From: Gracilimonas sp.
GTDB taxonomy: Bacteria > Bacteroidota > Rhodothermia > Balneolales > Balneolaceae
Length of the DNA stretch: 64,000 nucleotides
NCBI RefSeq assembly: GCF_017641085.1
Contig: NZ_JAEPPI010000002.1
Location: 124,001 to 188,000 of the forward strand
Direction: 5' to 3'
Every line of letters begins with the position of its first letter. The stretch's first letter is position 1. Made by a program: the position numbers and the translations under genes. This document shows, one piece after another, positions 43,165-52,237 of the stretch. The notes below the pieces were generated by a model, which had not been told where the DNA came from, did no database searches, and was given only the letters and a program-made list of their open reading frames with translations.

Positions 43165-46100
43165 ATGTATATATCCGAACTTGATCTTCAGGGATTTAAA
43201 AGCTTTGCTCACAAAACAAAAGTGAAGTTTGACAGTGGGATTACCTCTATCGTAGGCCCCAATGGCTGTGGTAAATCCAATATTGTAGATGCCCTGAGAT
43301 GGGTTCTGGGTGAGCAGCGCCCTTCTTTGCTGCGTTCCTCGGCCATGTCGAATGTGATTTTTAACGGAACCGCTCAAAAGAAAGCTCTGGGGATGGCTGA
43401 GGTTTCGCTGACTTTTGTAAATGACAAAGGCATCCTCCCTATCGAATACAGTGAGGTAACCATTACCCGAAGGTTGTATCGCTCGGGAGACAGTGAGTAC
43501 CTGATCAACAATACCTCCTGCCGGCTTAAGGATATTATGGAGTTGTTCATGGATACCGGGATGGGCTCAGATGCCTATTCGGTGATTGAGTTGAAGATGG
43601 TTGAGGAAATCCTGAACGACAAGAACAACGACCGCCGCCGCTTGTTTGAAGAGGCCGCCGGAGTTACCAAATACAAAGATCAGCGTAAAAAGACGATTCG
43701 AAAGCTGGAATCGACCCGCAAGGATTTACAGCGGGTTGATGACCTGCTGGTTGAGCTCCGCAAAAAAGCCCGCTCGCTCGAAATTCAGGCCGAAAAGGCA
43801 GAGAAAGCCAAGGTTTATAAGGATGAACTCGAGATTAAAGACAAAGCGGTAACGCTGCACGAGTTCAACAAAATTAAAACTGAGCTGGAGCCTCTGCAGG
43901 AACGCATTACCAATGCGGATAAGGAAAAGAAGGATATCAATAAGTCGATGGAGGAGCTGGAAGAGGCTGATGAAAAAGCCCGGGCAGAACTCATCGAAAA
44001 GGAAAAACAGCAAGCCGAAGCCCAGCGCCGGGTTAGCCAGTTGCATAATGCCATTCGCGAGGCAGACACTAACCTTCGCATCACCAAAGAGAAAATTGAG
44101 AACGAAAAGAAGGTGATAGCCGAATATGCCAAAGACATTGAGCAGGGCAAAAAGGACTTAAAGGAACTGAATGAGCTGCTTGATTCGAGCCGGAAGAAGC
44201 TGGAATCGTTTGATGATGACCTGGAGAAGTCGGAGAAGGCCCTCGAGGATTCCAAAAAGAAATACGGTCAGATTCAGCAGCAGTACAATCGCGAACGGTC
44301 TGAGTTGTATGAAATTGAGGTTCAGATCAGCGCCACAAATAATGAGCTGAATCAGCTTCAAACCAAGCGCATCAAAATTGAAAGCCGCCTGGAAAATACC
44401 GAAGGTGACCTGGAGCGCATCAACGATGAGATTGTGGATCTGAATGATGAGATCGACAACATGAACGGCGAGCAGGGACTGATTGAGAAAAAGCTTGAGA
44501 CGCTGGTTGTTGAACGGGATGAGCTGGAAGAGGAATTAGAATCGGCCCGTGAGAAACGAGAGCAATTTGCCGAAAAGCAGAACGAGATTAAAGACGAGCT
44601 CCGTACCCTTCAGAGTAAAAAAGAGTCGCTGGAGTCTGAGATCCGGCTGATGAACGACCTCGCCAGCTCGAACGAAGCTTTTCCGGGAAGTGTAAAATAC
44701 CTGATTGAAAATCACCGGTTCGACTTTAAGGATATGACCACGGTCTCTGAGATTTTCAATACCGATGAAAAACACGCTGTTGCCCTTGAAGCCGTTTTGG
44801 GTGATGTACTGAATTTCGTGGTTGTTAAAACCCTGGATGAAGCCAGGCGAGCGGCTAAAATCCTGAAAGAAAATGATAAAGGACGCGCCACCTTCATTCC
44901 GCTCGACCAGCTTTCAGCCACTTACCCTGTTAAAGATGGTAGCTTGTTTGATGAGGTGAAGTCTAAACGGGAATACTCGGCGCTGAAGCAACTACTGTTG
45001 GGTAATGCCAAAGTTTTTGATTCAGTTGAAGACGCTTATTCCGCCACCAAAAAAGATAATGAACTGGTAGGGGTTACTTTTGAGGGTGAAGTGGTTACCA
45101 ATTCCCGCTTTTTCCAGAGTGGAAGCAAGAGCAAAAATGCCGGAATTCGTGTTGGGCTGAAAGACAAAATTGAGAAGCTCGAAAAAGAAGAGGCCAAGAC
45201 CACCAAAGAAATCTCCAAGCTGGAAGATTACCTGCAACAGATTGTTGAGAAATACGAGAAGCTGGATATAGGCGAGCTCAGCAAATCATTGAAGGAAAAA
45301 GAGCAGGAAGTCCGCCGGCTGGAACAGCAGCAACACAGCCTGAGCTCAAAAATTCAGGTATATCAGAAGAATATCGGGGAGTTGGTTAACCGTAAAGACA
45401 ACCTGAAAAGCAGCGAAGGCACCGCCCAAGAAGAACTCGATTCCATTCAGCCCAAGCAAAAGGAACTGCAGCAGAAAATGCTGGAGCTGGATGAACAACA
45501 GCAGGAAAAGAAAGACCTGCTCGAAACGCTGGAAGACGAGCGGTCAATTGCTCAAAGCCGTTATAACGACACGCAGCTTAAACATCAGGACCTTCGCAAC
45601 AAAGTGGAGAACCTGGAAAAAGAAGTTCAGCGGGCAGAGACCGGAATTGAGAATGTAGAGAAGCGGATCAAAAACCGAACCTCTATGACCGAAGAGAGTA
45701 AGGAGGAAATCGATACGCTGAGTGCCCGCATTAAAGAGCTGCAATCCAGCATTGAAAAGAATGCCGAGGCTAAGAAAAAAGCTGATGAAGAGTTGGAGAA
45801 AGCGGAAGAGGCAGCCGCCAAACAGCGCGGAAAAATCAACGAAATTGAGAAAGAGCTGAAGGAAGTCCGCCGCCGCAAAGAGGTGAACATGGAGCTGGTG
45901 CATCACCTGGATATGGCCCGGGAAAAAATGGAAATGCAAAGCCAGGCTTTATCAGACCATATCTGGGAAACCTATGGCATCCTGATGAAGCAGATTGAAC
46001 GTGCTGAAATGCCTGAAGACAAGACCCCCGAGGAAGTGAAGGAGCGAATCAGCTGGCTTAAGCAGAAGCTGAATAGTATAGGGGAAGTGAACCCACTGGC

Positions 46101-46695
46101 GATTGAAGAATATAAAGAGGAGAAAGAGCGGCTGGATTTCTACGAAGAACAAATTCAGGATTTGGAAGAAGCCGAAGAACAGCTGCTCGAAACCATCGAT
46201 GAGATTAACGAAACGGCTACCGAGCGCTTCAATAAGACCTTTGAACGAATACGGGTAAACTTTCAGAAAGTATTCAAAACCCTGTTTGAAGCCGATGATT
46301 ATTGTGATCTTCTTATTGAGCAGGATGTGGAAGATCCGCTGGAAGCCCGTATCGAAATTAAGGCACAGCCTCGCGGTAAGCGACCATCCGGTATTTCACA
46401 GCTCTCCGGTGGGGAGAAAACGCTGACCGCCATCGCCCTACTTTTTGCCATTTACCTGGTGAAGCCTTCGCCGTTTTGTGTATTGGATGAGGTGGACGCT
46501 CCGCTTGATGACGCCAACATCGAACGTTTTGCCAAAATGATCAAAGAATTCAGTGAAGACACTCAGTTTATCATCATTACCCACAACAAAAAGACGATGA
46601 GCAAAGCCGAGATGATGTACGGGGTTACGATGCCAACTACAGGTGTCAGTCGTTTGGTGGGTGTGAAGCTGGACGAAGTGGAAGATGTGCTATAG
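43165..46695 (+). CDS. smc: Chromosome segregation protein SMC
   Basis: Condensin ATPase that organises the chromosome, working as a homodimer with ScpA and ScpB. The 1176-aa protein shows Walker A GPNGCGKSN at residues 31-39, followed by IVDALRWVLGEQ. Long coiled coils (about 170-500 and 670-1000) flank a hinge (about 510-650; FPGSVKYLIENH, AVALEAVLGDVLNFVVV). The C-terminal ABC signature LSGGEKTLTAIALLFAIYL is at about residue 1080 and Walker B FCVLDEVDAPLDDANI near 1105. The length is typical. scpA, scpB and ftsY are not adjacent. Its start lies directly after the right repeat of the four-helix-bundle unit. Confidence 0.97.
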   Translation: MYISELDLQGFKSFAHKTKVKFDSGITSIVGPNGCGKSNIVDALRWVLGEQRPSLLRSSAMSNVIFNGTAQKKALGMAEVSLTFVNDKGILPIEYSEVTITRRLYRSGDSEYLINNTSCRLKDIMELFMDTGMGSDAYSVIELKMVEEILNDKNNDRRRLFEEAAGVTKYKDQRKKTIRKLESTRKDLQRVDDLLVELRKKARSLEIQAEKAEKAKVYKDELEIKDKAVTLHEFNKIKTELEPLQERITNADKEKKDINKSMEELEEADEKARAELIEKEKQQAEAQRRVSQLHNAIREADTNLRITKEKIENEKKVIAEYAKDIEQGKKDLKELNELLDSSRKKLESFDDDLEKSEKALEDSKKKYGQIQQQYNRERSELYEIEVQISATNNELNQLQTKRIKIESRLENTEGDLERINDEIVDLNDEIDNMNGEQGLIEKKLETLVVERDELEEELESAREKREQFAEKQNEIKDELRTLQSKKESLESEIRLMNDLASSNEAFPGSVKYLIENHRFDFKDMTTVSEIFNTDEKHAVALEAVLGDVLNFVVVKTLDEARRAAKILKENDKGRATFIPLDQLSATYPVKDGSLFDEVKSKREYSALKQLLLGNAKVFDSVEDAYSATKKDNELVGVTFEGEVVTNSRFFQSGSKSKNAGIRVGLKDKIEKLEKEEAKTTKEISKLEDYLQQIVEKYEKLDIGELSKSLKEKEQEVRRLEQQQHSLSSKIQVYQKNIGELVNRKDNLKSSEGTAQEELDSIQPKQKELQQKMLELDEQQQEKKDLLETLEDERSIAQSRYNDTQLKHQDLRNKVENLEKEVQRAETGIENVEKRIKNRTSMTEESKEEIDTLSARIKELQSSIEKNAEAKKKADEELEKAEEAAAKQRGKINEIEKELKEVRRRKEVNMELVHHLDMAREKMEMQSQALSDHIWETYGILMKQIERAEMPEDKTPEEVKERISWLKQKLNSIGEVNPLAIEEYKEEKERLDFYEEQIQDLEEAEEQLLETIDEINETATERFNKTFERIRVNFQKVFKTLFEADDYCDLLIEQDVEDPLEARIEIKAQPRGKRPSGISQLSGGEKTLTAIALLFAIYLVKPSPFCVLDEVDAPLDDANIERFAKMIKEFSEDTQFIIITHNKKTMSKAEMMYGVTMPTTGVSRLVGVKLDEVEDVL

Positions 46696-46729
46696 AACAT
46701 TGAACAAGGAACATTCAACATTGAATGTT
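46695..46729. repeat. Intergenic GAACATTGAAC / AACATTCAA repeat and small palindrome
   Basis: GAACATTGAAC at 46695-46705 is the exact inverse of GTTCAATGTTC at 42062-42072. Next to it, AACATTCAA-CA-TTGAATGTT (46710-46729) is a 9-bp-arm palindrome. This looks like a dispersed intergenic repeat family rather than a terminator, because no T-run follows. Confidence 0.5.
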
Positions 46730-46807
46730 GAAGTTTAGTTGGTTTGCAGCAGATTGCTGATCCTAATTCCAAACCTAACTCCGATCACTAATTCTAACTC
46801 CATGCCT

Positions 46808-46833
46808 CGCTCCGATCGCTCTGCGTCGGAGCG
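46808..46833 (+). terminator. Possible weak terminator or repeat hairpin after smc
   Basis: Perfect 8-bp stem CGCTCCGA / TCGGAGCG with a 10-base loop, followed only by AATTTTC. It shares the GCTCCGA / TCGGAGC core with the hairpin at 55622-55644, so it may be a dispersed element that also acts as terminator. Confidence 0.45.
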
Positions 46834-46913
46834 AATTTTCGCCAGGTTCTTTAAAAATGCTTCCAAAACAATATATTCCCGTCATCATCATTTCCTGAAT
46901 TAACCAAATAGTT

Positions 46914-47849
46914 ATGAAGTCTCTCATTCCGGTTTTTCTGATTTTATCATTTCTTCTAATTTCCTGTCAGCCCGAAAAAAAGCAACCGGATTTTGAGTCT
47001 CTCCCAATTTCGGTTCAAACCATTTCTTTATTGGGCGATACATTGAAGACCGACATTCAGGCTATTCCCCAGCGATATTTAATTCGGATTGATTCGCTGA
47101 GTAAGTTGACTTATCAGGAAGACCGGATGGTGGATCACATGATTGGGGAAGCCCGAAAAACTGCCTATGCCGGAGATTACCGCCAGGCCGTTCAGCTTTT
47201 TACCGATGCCATTAACCAATTTCCTGATAAACCGAGATTGTACCGGCACCGCGGGCACAGATACATCACTCTCCGGGCTTTTGACTTAGCCATCGATGAT
47301 TTTCAGCGAGCTGCAAAACTTTTTGAAGGTCAGCCCGATATCACTGAAAAAGATGGCTTACCCAATGAGCAAAACATTCCGCTCAGCACTCTTCAAACCA
47401 ATACCTGGTATCACTTAGGGTTAGCTCATTATCTGAAAGGAGAATACGATCAGGCTAACCTGGCTTACGAAAATGGACTTCAGGTTTCCGATAATACAGA
47501 TATGCGTGTGGCTTTTTTATACTGGAAGTATATGACCCTAAGGAAATTAGGCCGGGATGCGAAAGCCGGGGCATTACTCGAGCAAGTTTCACCGGATATG
47601 GAACTGATTGAAAACACCAGTTATCACGAATTGTTGATGGTATTCAAAGGTGTGTTTTCTCCGGATGAAATCATCACCGAAGAGAACTCCGAACTTGATA
47701 ATGCTACATTGGGTTACGGGCTTGGTTTCTGGCACCATATTAACGGCAGGGGAGAAAGAGCCAAAGAAATCTGGCAGGGAGTATATGAAGTCGGCAACTG
47801 GGCTGCCTTCGGGTACATTGCCAGCGAGGCTGAGTTGGCGCAAAGTTAA
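46914..47849 (+). CDS. TPR-repeat lipoprotein
   Basis: A 311-aa lipoprotein (lipobox LLISC after IPVFLILSFLLIS). TPR-like units at about residues 80-215 include AGDYRQAVQLFTDAINQFP, RAFDLAIDDFQRAAKLF, and YHLGLAHYLKGEYDQANLAY. The C-terminal part (GYGLGFWHHINGRGERAKEI) is another helical repeat. I do not recognise an enzyme. The stop overlaps the start of the asparagine-synthetase-like gene by one base (TAATG), so the two are translationally coupled and probably act together, although one is exported and the other looks cytoplasmic. Confidence 0.75.
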   Translation: MKSLIPVFLILSFLLISCQPEKKQPDFESLPISVQTISLLGDTLKTDIQAIPQRYLIRIDSLSKLTYQEDRMVDHMIGEARKTAYAGDYRQAVQLFTDAINQFPDKPRLYRHRGHRYITLRAFDLAIDDFQRAAKLFEGQPDITEKDGLPNEQNIPLSTLQTNTWYHLGLAHYLKGEYDQANLAYENGLQVSDNTDMRVAFLYWKYMTLRKLGRDAKAGALLEQVSPDMELIENTSYHELLMVFKGVFSPDEIITEENSELDNATLGYGLGFWHHINGRGERAKEIWQGVYEVGNWAAFGYIASEAELAQS

Positions 47850-49558
47850 TGGGTTGGTTTATTGGCATAGCAGGTCGTAACCAATCACTAAAGAATTCTA
47901 TTCTTTCTCTTACTTCAAGCAATGACTTTAATGTAGAGTCTGAGTCCTTTTTCTTGCTTGCCGGAGGTCATCATCAAACCACTCATTACCAATTGGATGA
48001 AGATCAGAAGGCAGGATGGGTAGCATCCGGTATCGGCATTTCGACCTGTGAAGAGCCTAAGTTGTACGATTTAGATGATTGGGATCAGGCCATTGGGAAA
48101 GGAGTTAATCATCTTCATCAAATTAATGGTCATTTTTCGGTCTGCCGGTGGAATGATCAGACGGCCGAATTGATCACCGACCAGCTGGGAATCCGGAATG
48201 TGTTTATTCACCCGGCAAATGATTTTGTCCTGTTTTCTACCAGGCTCGACTGGATTAAAAAACTTATTCCACACACCACCATCGATTGGGAAAAATTTGG
48301 AAGCCGCTGGCTGGCCATTAACCAGTTTTCTAACGGTAGTTTTATACAGGGTGTTGAACGTATTTCTCAGGGTGGGCATGCAACCATAACCCCAGAAGGA
48401 GTATCGGTTTCAAATCAAAGGTGGAATTATAATCAAAGGGAAGTCGGACCTCAAAGCTTCATGAATGCTTTGTCGAATTTTAGCACTCTGCCTTTAAAAC
48501 ATGGGCAACCTCTCTCTTTAGGACTTTCAGGTGGGCTGGACTCACGAACCCTTTTTGCTATCCTTCTTCAGCAATCAAATTCAAATTGGACCACACATAC
48601 CTTTGGCGAAGCAAGCCACCCGGATTTAAAAACCGCAACTTTATTAAACGGTTTTTATAACAAAGAACATTACGTTTTTGAGGAAAGGATTCCTGAAGCC
48701 AAAGAAATCGAAGACCTACTTCCTGATTTTATCGGGCAAACTATGTTAACATCAACCCCTTCACATTTTGTAGGATTTCAAGCATATAAGAAAATTCAGG
48801 ATTTAGGTTTTTCAGTAATAGATGGAGGTTTTGGAGAAATAGCCAGGCGCCGCTTCATGAACAACATTCTCTTAAGATCCAAAACCGCCTTACTAAAAAA
48901 AGACATATCGGCCTTGATTCCCTTTTTGCGGCTGGATCGGTCTGACATCTTTACTGAAGAATGCAATAACTCGATGATTTCAGGTTTGGGAGAGGAACTT
49001 GAGGAAGAAATCGATGCCATGCCGGATATCACTGAAATCGGTATAGAAAACTGGCTGGACTTATTTACTGTTAGGACCCGAGTACCAAATGCGGCAGGTC
49101 CTGAGCAAGCTCGCTCTGATAATGAGCTGCTTAATTACATGCCTTTTTTACAGCCCGATTTAATCGAGTTGGCTCTTAGTTTACCCGTTAAGGACCGTAA
49201 GAATGCACGAATTTTTCGAACTTTTATTAAAAGAAACACTCCAAAACTCCAGAGCGCCCCTCTCATAAAAGGAGATTACTCCTATCCATATTGGATGAAA
49301 GACTATACCTCAGCAATTTGGATGAGGTTAAAACAAAAGTTTGGGATGAAGTATGAAAGCCCGCAAACCATTGACTTCCTGATGACTATGGAAGAATACA
49401 TCCGAGACCTTCATAACTCTAAATCAGCTAAAGAGTTTTCAGCCTACGACCATAGAAAAATCGATCAATTGATAACCGGCTTTTATGATAATAAGAATAA
49501 TGACTTAGCCCATCAGCTTAATTGGTGGCTGGCATTTGAGGTTTTTCGCCAGATTTAG
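47849..49558 (+). CDS. Asparagine-synthetase-like protein lacking the glutaminase cysteine
   Basis: A 569-aa protein with the two-domain layout of AsnB-type enzymes. The N-terminal region resembles a class II glutaminase fold (INGHFSVCRWNDQTAELITD, DQLGIRNVFIH), but it begins MGWFIGIAG where active enzymes begin Met-Cys-Gly. The nucleophile Cys2 is therefore absent. The C-terminal ATP-pyrophosphatase domain has an intact PP-loop LGLSGGLDSR at about residues 227-233, and YMPFLQPDLIELALSLP near 430. It could amidate or activate a carboxylate using free ammonia or another amine donor. It is coupled to the TPR lipoprotein gene upstream. No recognisable peptide-precursor gene is seen nearby. Confidence 0.8.
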   Translation: MGWFIGIAGRNQSLKNSILSLTSSNDFNVESESFFLLAGGHHQTTHYQLDEDQKAGWVASGIGISTCEEPKLYDLDDWDQAIGKGVNHLHQINGHFSVCRWNDQTAELITDQLGIRNVFIHPANDFVLFSTRLDWIKKLIPHTTIDWEKFGSRWLAINQFSNGSFIQGVERISQGGHATITPEGVSVSNQRWNYNQREVGPQSFMNALSNFSTLPLKHGQPLSLGLSGGLDSRTLFAILLQQSNSNWTTHTFGEASHPDLKTATLLNGFYNKEHYVFEERIPEAKEIEDLLPDFIGQTMLTSTPSHFVGFQAYKKIQDLGFSVIDGGFGEIARRRFMNNILLRSKTALLKKDISALIPFLRLDRSDIFTEECNNSMISGLGEELEEEIDAMPDITEIGIENWLDLFTVRTRVPNAAGPEQARSDNELLNYMPFLQPDLIELALSLPVKDRKNARIFRTFIKRNTPKLQSAPLIKGDYSYPYWMKDYTSAIWMRLKQKFGMKYESPQTIDFLMTMEEYIRDLHNSKSAKEFSAYDHRKIDQLITGFYDNKNNDLAHQLNWWLAFEVFRQI

Positions 49559-49573
49559 AACTCCCATCATGCC

Positions 49574-49646
49574 CTTAAAGTGTGAACATATTTAGGTGCT
49601 AACGTAAATCAAAGCGTACTTCACGTTAACACCTTCGCACTTTAAG
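49574..49646. repeat. Long imperfect inverted repeat between convergent genes
   Basis: Outer arms CTTAAAGTG (49574-49582) and CACTTTAAG (49638-49646) are perfect. Inner arms GGTGCTAACGT and ACGTTAACACC pair with one mismatch. It fills most of the gap between the plus-strand AsnB-like gene and the minus-strand M14 peptidase gene. It may be a bidirectional transcription barrier, but no T-tract adjoins the stem. Confidence 0.5.
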
Positions 49647-49654
49647 ACGTTATT

Positions 49655-52156
49655 CTAATTCCCCACAAAGAAAACAGCATTCCCAAACAGCAGTTTACCG
49701 TTGTGCCAGAAACCGCGGAACAGGGGATTGTCAATCATATACACTACATGACCTGCCCCCATATCCTGAACACCGAAAGCAAGCGTGTGCTCCAGAGATT
49801 CCTTCGCTTTATTTCCCACAAAACCGCTGCGGTGAGCTCCCGGCTTGGCCGCCCCAACATTCCACCCGTTTGCAAGATAATCAAAAGCAGAAGAACCCAA
49901 TTTCAGTGACATGTAATCTTCATCATACCCGAAAGCTAAAGGGTGTGAGGTATCCATCGAAATCTGGAATATGCTGCCGGGATTAAAGTACTGTGCCCGT
50001 TCGCGAGAAGCTTCTCCATACTTTTGAAGCTTGTCTTCAGGGTCTTCACTTTCCTCATTGTCTCGCTCTTTTCTTTTGAGGCTGAAGCCATCCTTTCCGG
50101 CTAAGTCATTATTGGCACTTCCAACGGCAATTAAGGTTCCGCCCGAACTTACCCATTCTTTAATAGCATCCAGTTCTCCACTTCCGATAGCACTGCCATA
50201 GGTATCCGGCAAAATTAGCACGTGATAATCATCCCAGTTTACAGAACCCACATCATCTGCATTAATCAGATTTACCGGGTAGTTGATTTGCTGATCGAAG
50301 TAGTTCCAGATATGCCCCACCATGTTAGAATTGGTTCCTTCACCGGAAAGCAAAGCCACTTTAGGCTTCTCAATATAGCGGACCGAAGATGACCCAAAAT
50401 CTTTGCCGGAATCCACAAATCCTGTAGTAACAGGAGTCACAATCCGGTTCAGCAAATTCGCTTCATCCTTCACAATTTCGTCAAACTTATCTCCCAGTTT
50501 TTCATTGCCATTACGCGTGATGATTAAGGTGCCGGGAGCATACTCTTTTCCGTTCAGAGTGAAGGCCTTTTCAGCATACCGGACCGCAACACCTTCATCC
50601 AGCAGACGCGCCAGGTATCTCAAGTCTTCAATAGAATTCCATTTTGCGAGATAAGCATACGGCTTGTCGATAACCGGAGTGAGCTCGTCTTCCATACTCA
50701 TTGAAAGGGGCTCGGTATCAAGCTGACCTTTGATTGCATAGCCATCCACTCCATAGGCATAATGCATTTCCCAGGCGGTGATATCATAAGTGAGTGAATC
50801 TGCAAGCTCCGGCTTTGGTTCAAACAACACCCGAACCAGCGTCCCCTTGGGTTGATACGTGCTAATCACATAATCACCTCCCTCGATGGAAACCCGACCC
50901 GTTTCACCCGTGCTGTAATCGTATCCGTTTGCATTGGAAGAACGGCTTGCCACTCCAAAATCGATGCGCTGATTTACCAGGTATCTCAACAGCCGGGATA
51001 CTTTATCCAGGTTGCTGCTCTTTTTCACTACAAAGGTTTTGTATTCGCCGGCTCCATTTCGGTTTGTATTGGTGAAATAATCCGAAAACTCCTGAATCAC
51101 CCGTTTCGAATTTTGAGCGGTAATTTCCACTGTAGAAAGTCCGCTTACGGTATGATGGGTTAGCCGATCAAGTAAAGTAAGCGTATCCCCTTCAGCGGTG
51201 ATTACTCCGCGCCCGGCAGCACTGTGGCCGGCCTGCTCGTAGGTCATCCCGATAGCCCCATTGAATGTAGGCCAGGTATCCCCGTAGCTTGGATAGAACA
51301 GGTCAAAAACCTCGCGGGTAAAGTACAGCCAGTTTTCTTCGTCAAAATATTTGGTGTGGTTTTTACCAATCATGGTCTGAAACTGCCGCTGCCAGTCTGT
51401 GATCGCCATATGAAACGGCTCGGCTGCCGGAGCGAAATAATACGGTGAATTGTATCCCTGCTCATGGAAGTCGACATGTACATGAGGCATCCACTCGTTA
51501 TAAACGCGGATTCGCTGCTGACTCTCAACCTGCGTTTGCCATGCCCAATCCCGGTTCAGATCAAAATAATAGTGATTGGTTCTGCCGCCCGGCCACGGTT
51601 CATCATGTTCACGCGTTTCAGGATGTACATTCTTTTTCTCCCCAACCACACTTCTGTACCAGTTCACATAACGATCACGACCGTCCGGATTTACCATCGG
51701 GTCCATAACTACCACGGTGTTTTCCAGCCAATTAGCATGCTCCGTAACCAGTTTATAAACGGTATTCAGGGCAGCTTCACTGGATGAGGTTTCATTTCCA
51801 TGCACGTTATAACTCAGCCATACAATCGCCTTTTGATTGGGACTCGGAGTACCGGCTTCAAGGTCAGCCAGTTTTAAATTATTAGTACGGATTTCATCCA
51901 GATTTTGGTGATTAGCCTCGGTTGTAACCACCGCATACATCAGCTCACGCCCTTCGTTGGTGGTTCCGTATTGGGTAAGTGAAACCATGGGGGATTCATC
52001 AGCTACGTGCCGGAAATAATTCATCACTTTATAATGGGGCGTCCACTTTTCACCCAATTCATACCCTAAAAATTCAGCCGGTGACTGAAGCTGGGCAAGC
52101 ACACTTCCGGTAACTAAAAAACAAGCTGCAACAGCTGTAAAAACAAATTTCTTCAT
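49655..52156 (-). CDS. Secreted M14-family zinc carboxypeptidase
   Basis: Exported metallopeptidase of 833 aa. A signal peptide (KKFVFTAVAACFLVTGSVLA) precedes the M14 domain at about residues 40-350. Zinc ligands His119 and Glu122 are in NVHGNETSSSEAAL, the third ligand is probably His231 in HVDFHEQGYNSPYYF, and the catalytic Glu is probably Glu307 in MTYEQAGHSA. The long C-terminal half includes a ThuA/GATase-like region (HVLILPDTYGSAIGSGELDAI) and ends in an antiparallel beta segment. This large M14 architecture is common in marine Bacteroidota-type bacteria and likely serves extracellular peptide use. It is a single gene. Confidence 0.9.
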   Translation of the reverse strand: MKKFVFTAVAACFLVTGSVLAQLQSPAEFLGYELGEKWTPHYKVMNYFRHVADESPMVSLTQYGTTNEGRELMYAVVTTEANHQNLDEIRTNNLKLADLEAGTPSPNQKAIVWLSYNVHGNETSSSEAALNTVYKLVTEHANWLENTVVVMDPMVNPDGRDRYVNWYRSVVGEKKNVHPETREHDEPWPGGRTNHYYFDLNRDWAWQTQVESQQRIRVYNEWMPHVHVDFHEQGYNSPYYFAPAAEPFHMAITDWQRQFQTMIGKNHTKYFDEENWLYFTREVFDLFYPSYGDTWPTFNGAIGMTYEQAGHSAAGRGVITAEGDTLTLLDRLTHHTVSGLSTVEITAQNSKRVIQEFSDYFTNTNRNGAGEYKTFVVKKSSNLDKVSRLLRYLVNQRIDFGVASRSSNANGYDYSTGETGRVSIEGGDYVISTYQPKGTLVRVLFEPKPELADSLTYDITAWEMHYAYGVDGYAIKGQLDTEPLSMSMEDELTPVIDKPYAYLAKWNSIEDLRYLARLLDEGVAVRYAEKAFTLNGKEYAPGTLIITRNGNEKLGDKFDEIVKDEANLLNRIVTPVTTGFVDSGKDFGSSSVRYIEKPKVALLSGEGTNSNMVGHIWNYFDQQINYPVNLINADDVGSVNWDDYHVLILPDTYGSAIGSGELDAIKEWVSSGGTLIAVGSANNDLAGKDGFSLKRKERDNEESEDPEDKLQKYGEASRERAQYFNPGSIFQISMDTSHPLAFGYDEDYMSLKLGSSAFDYLANGWNVGAAKPGAHRSGFVGNKAKESLEHTLAFGVQDMGAGHVVYMIDNPLFRGFWHNGKLLFGNAVFFVGN

Positions 52157-52237
52157 ACTTACGAGGTAATTATTCCTTTTTAAATGTTGGTTAATGGTAG
52201 GTATTCAAAACCGAGTGCACAAGTAAATTTTGGTAAG

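Noticed and set aside
43726-45939. Several long minus-strand frames opposite smc
   Set aside because: Antisense shadows of coiled-coil Glu/Lys codons; Ser/Leu/Phe-rich without any domain.
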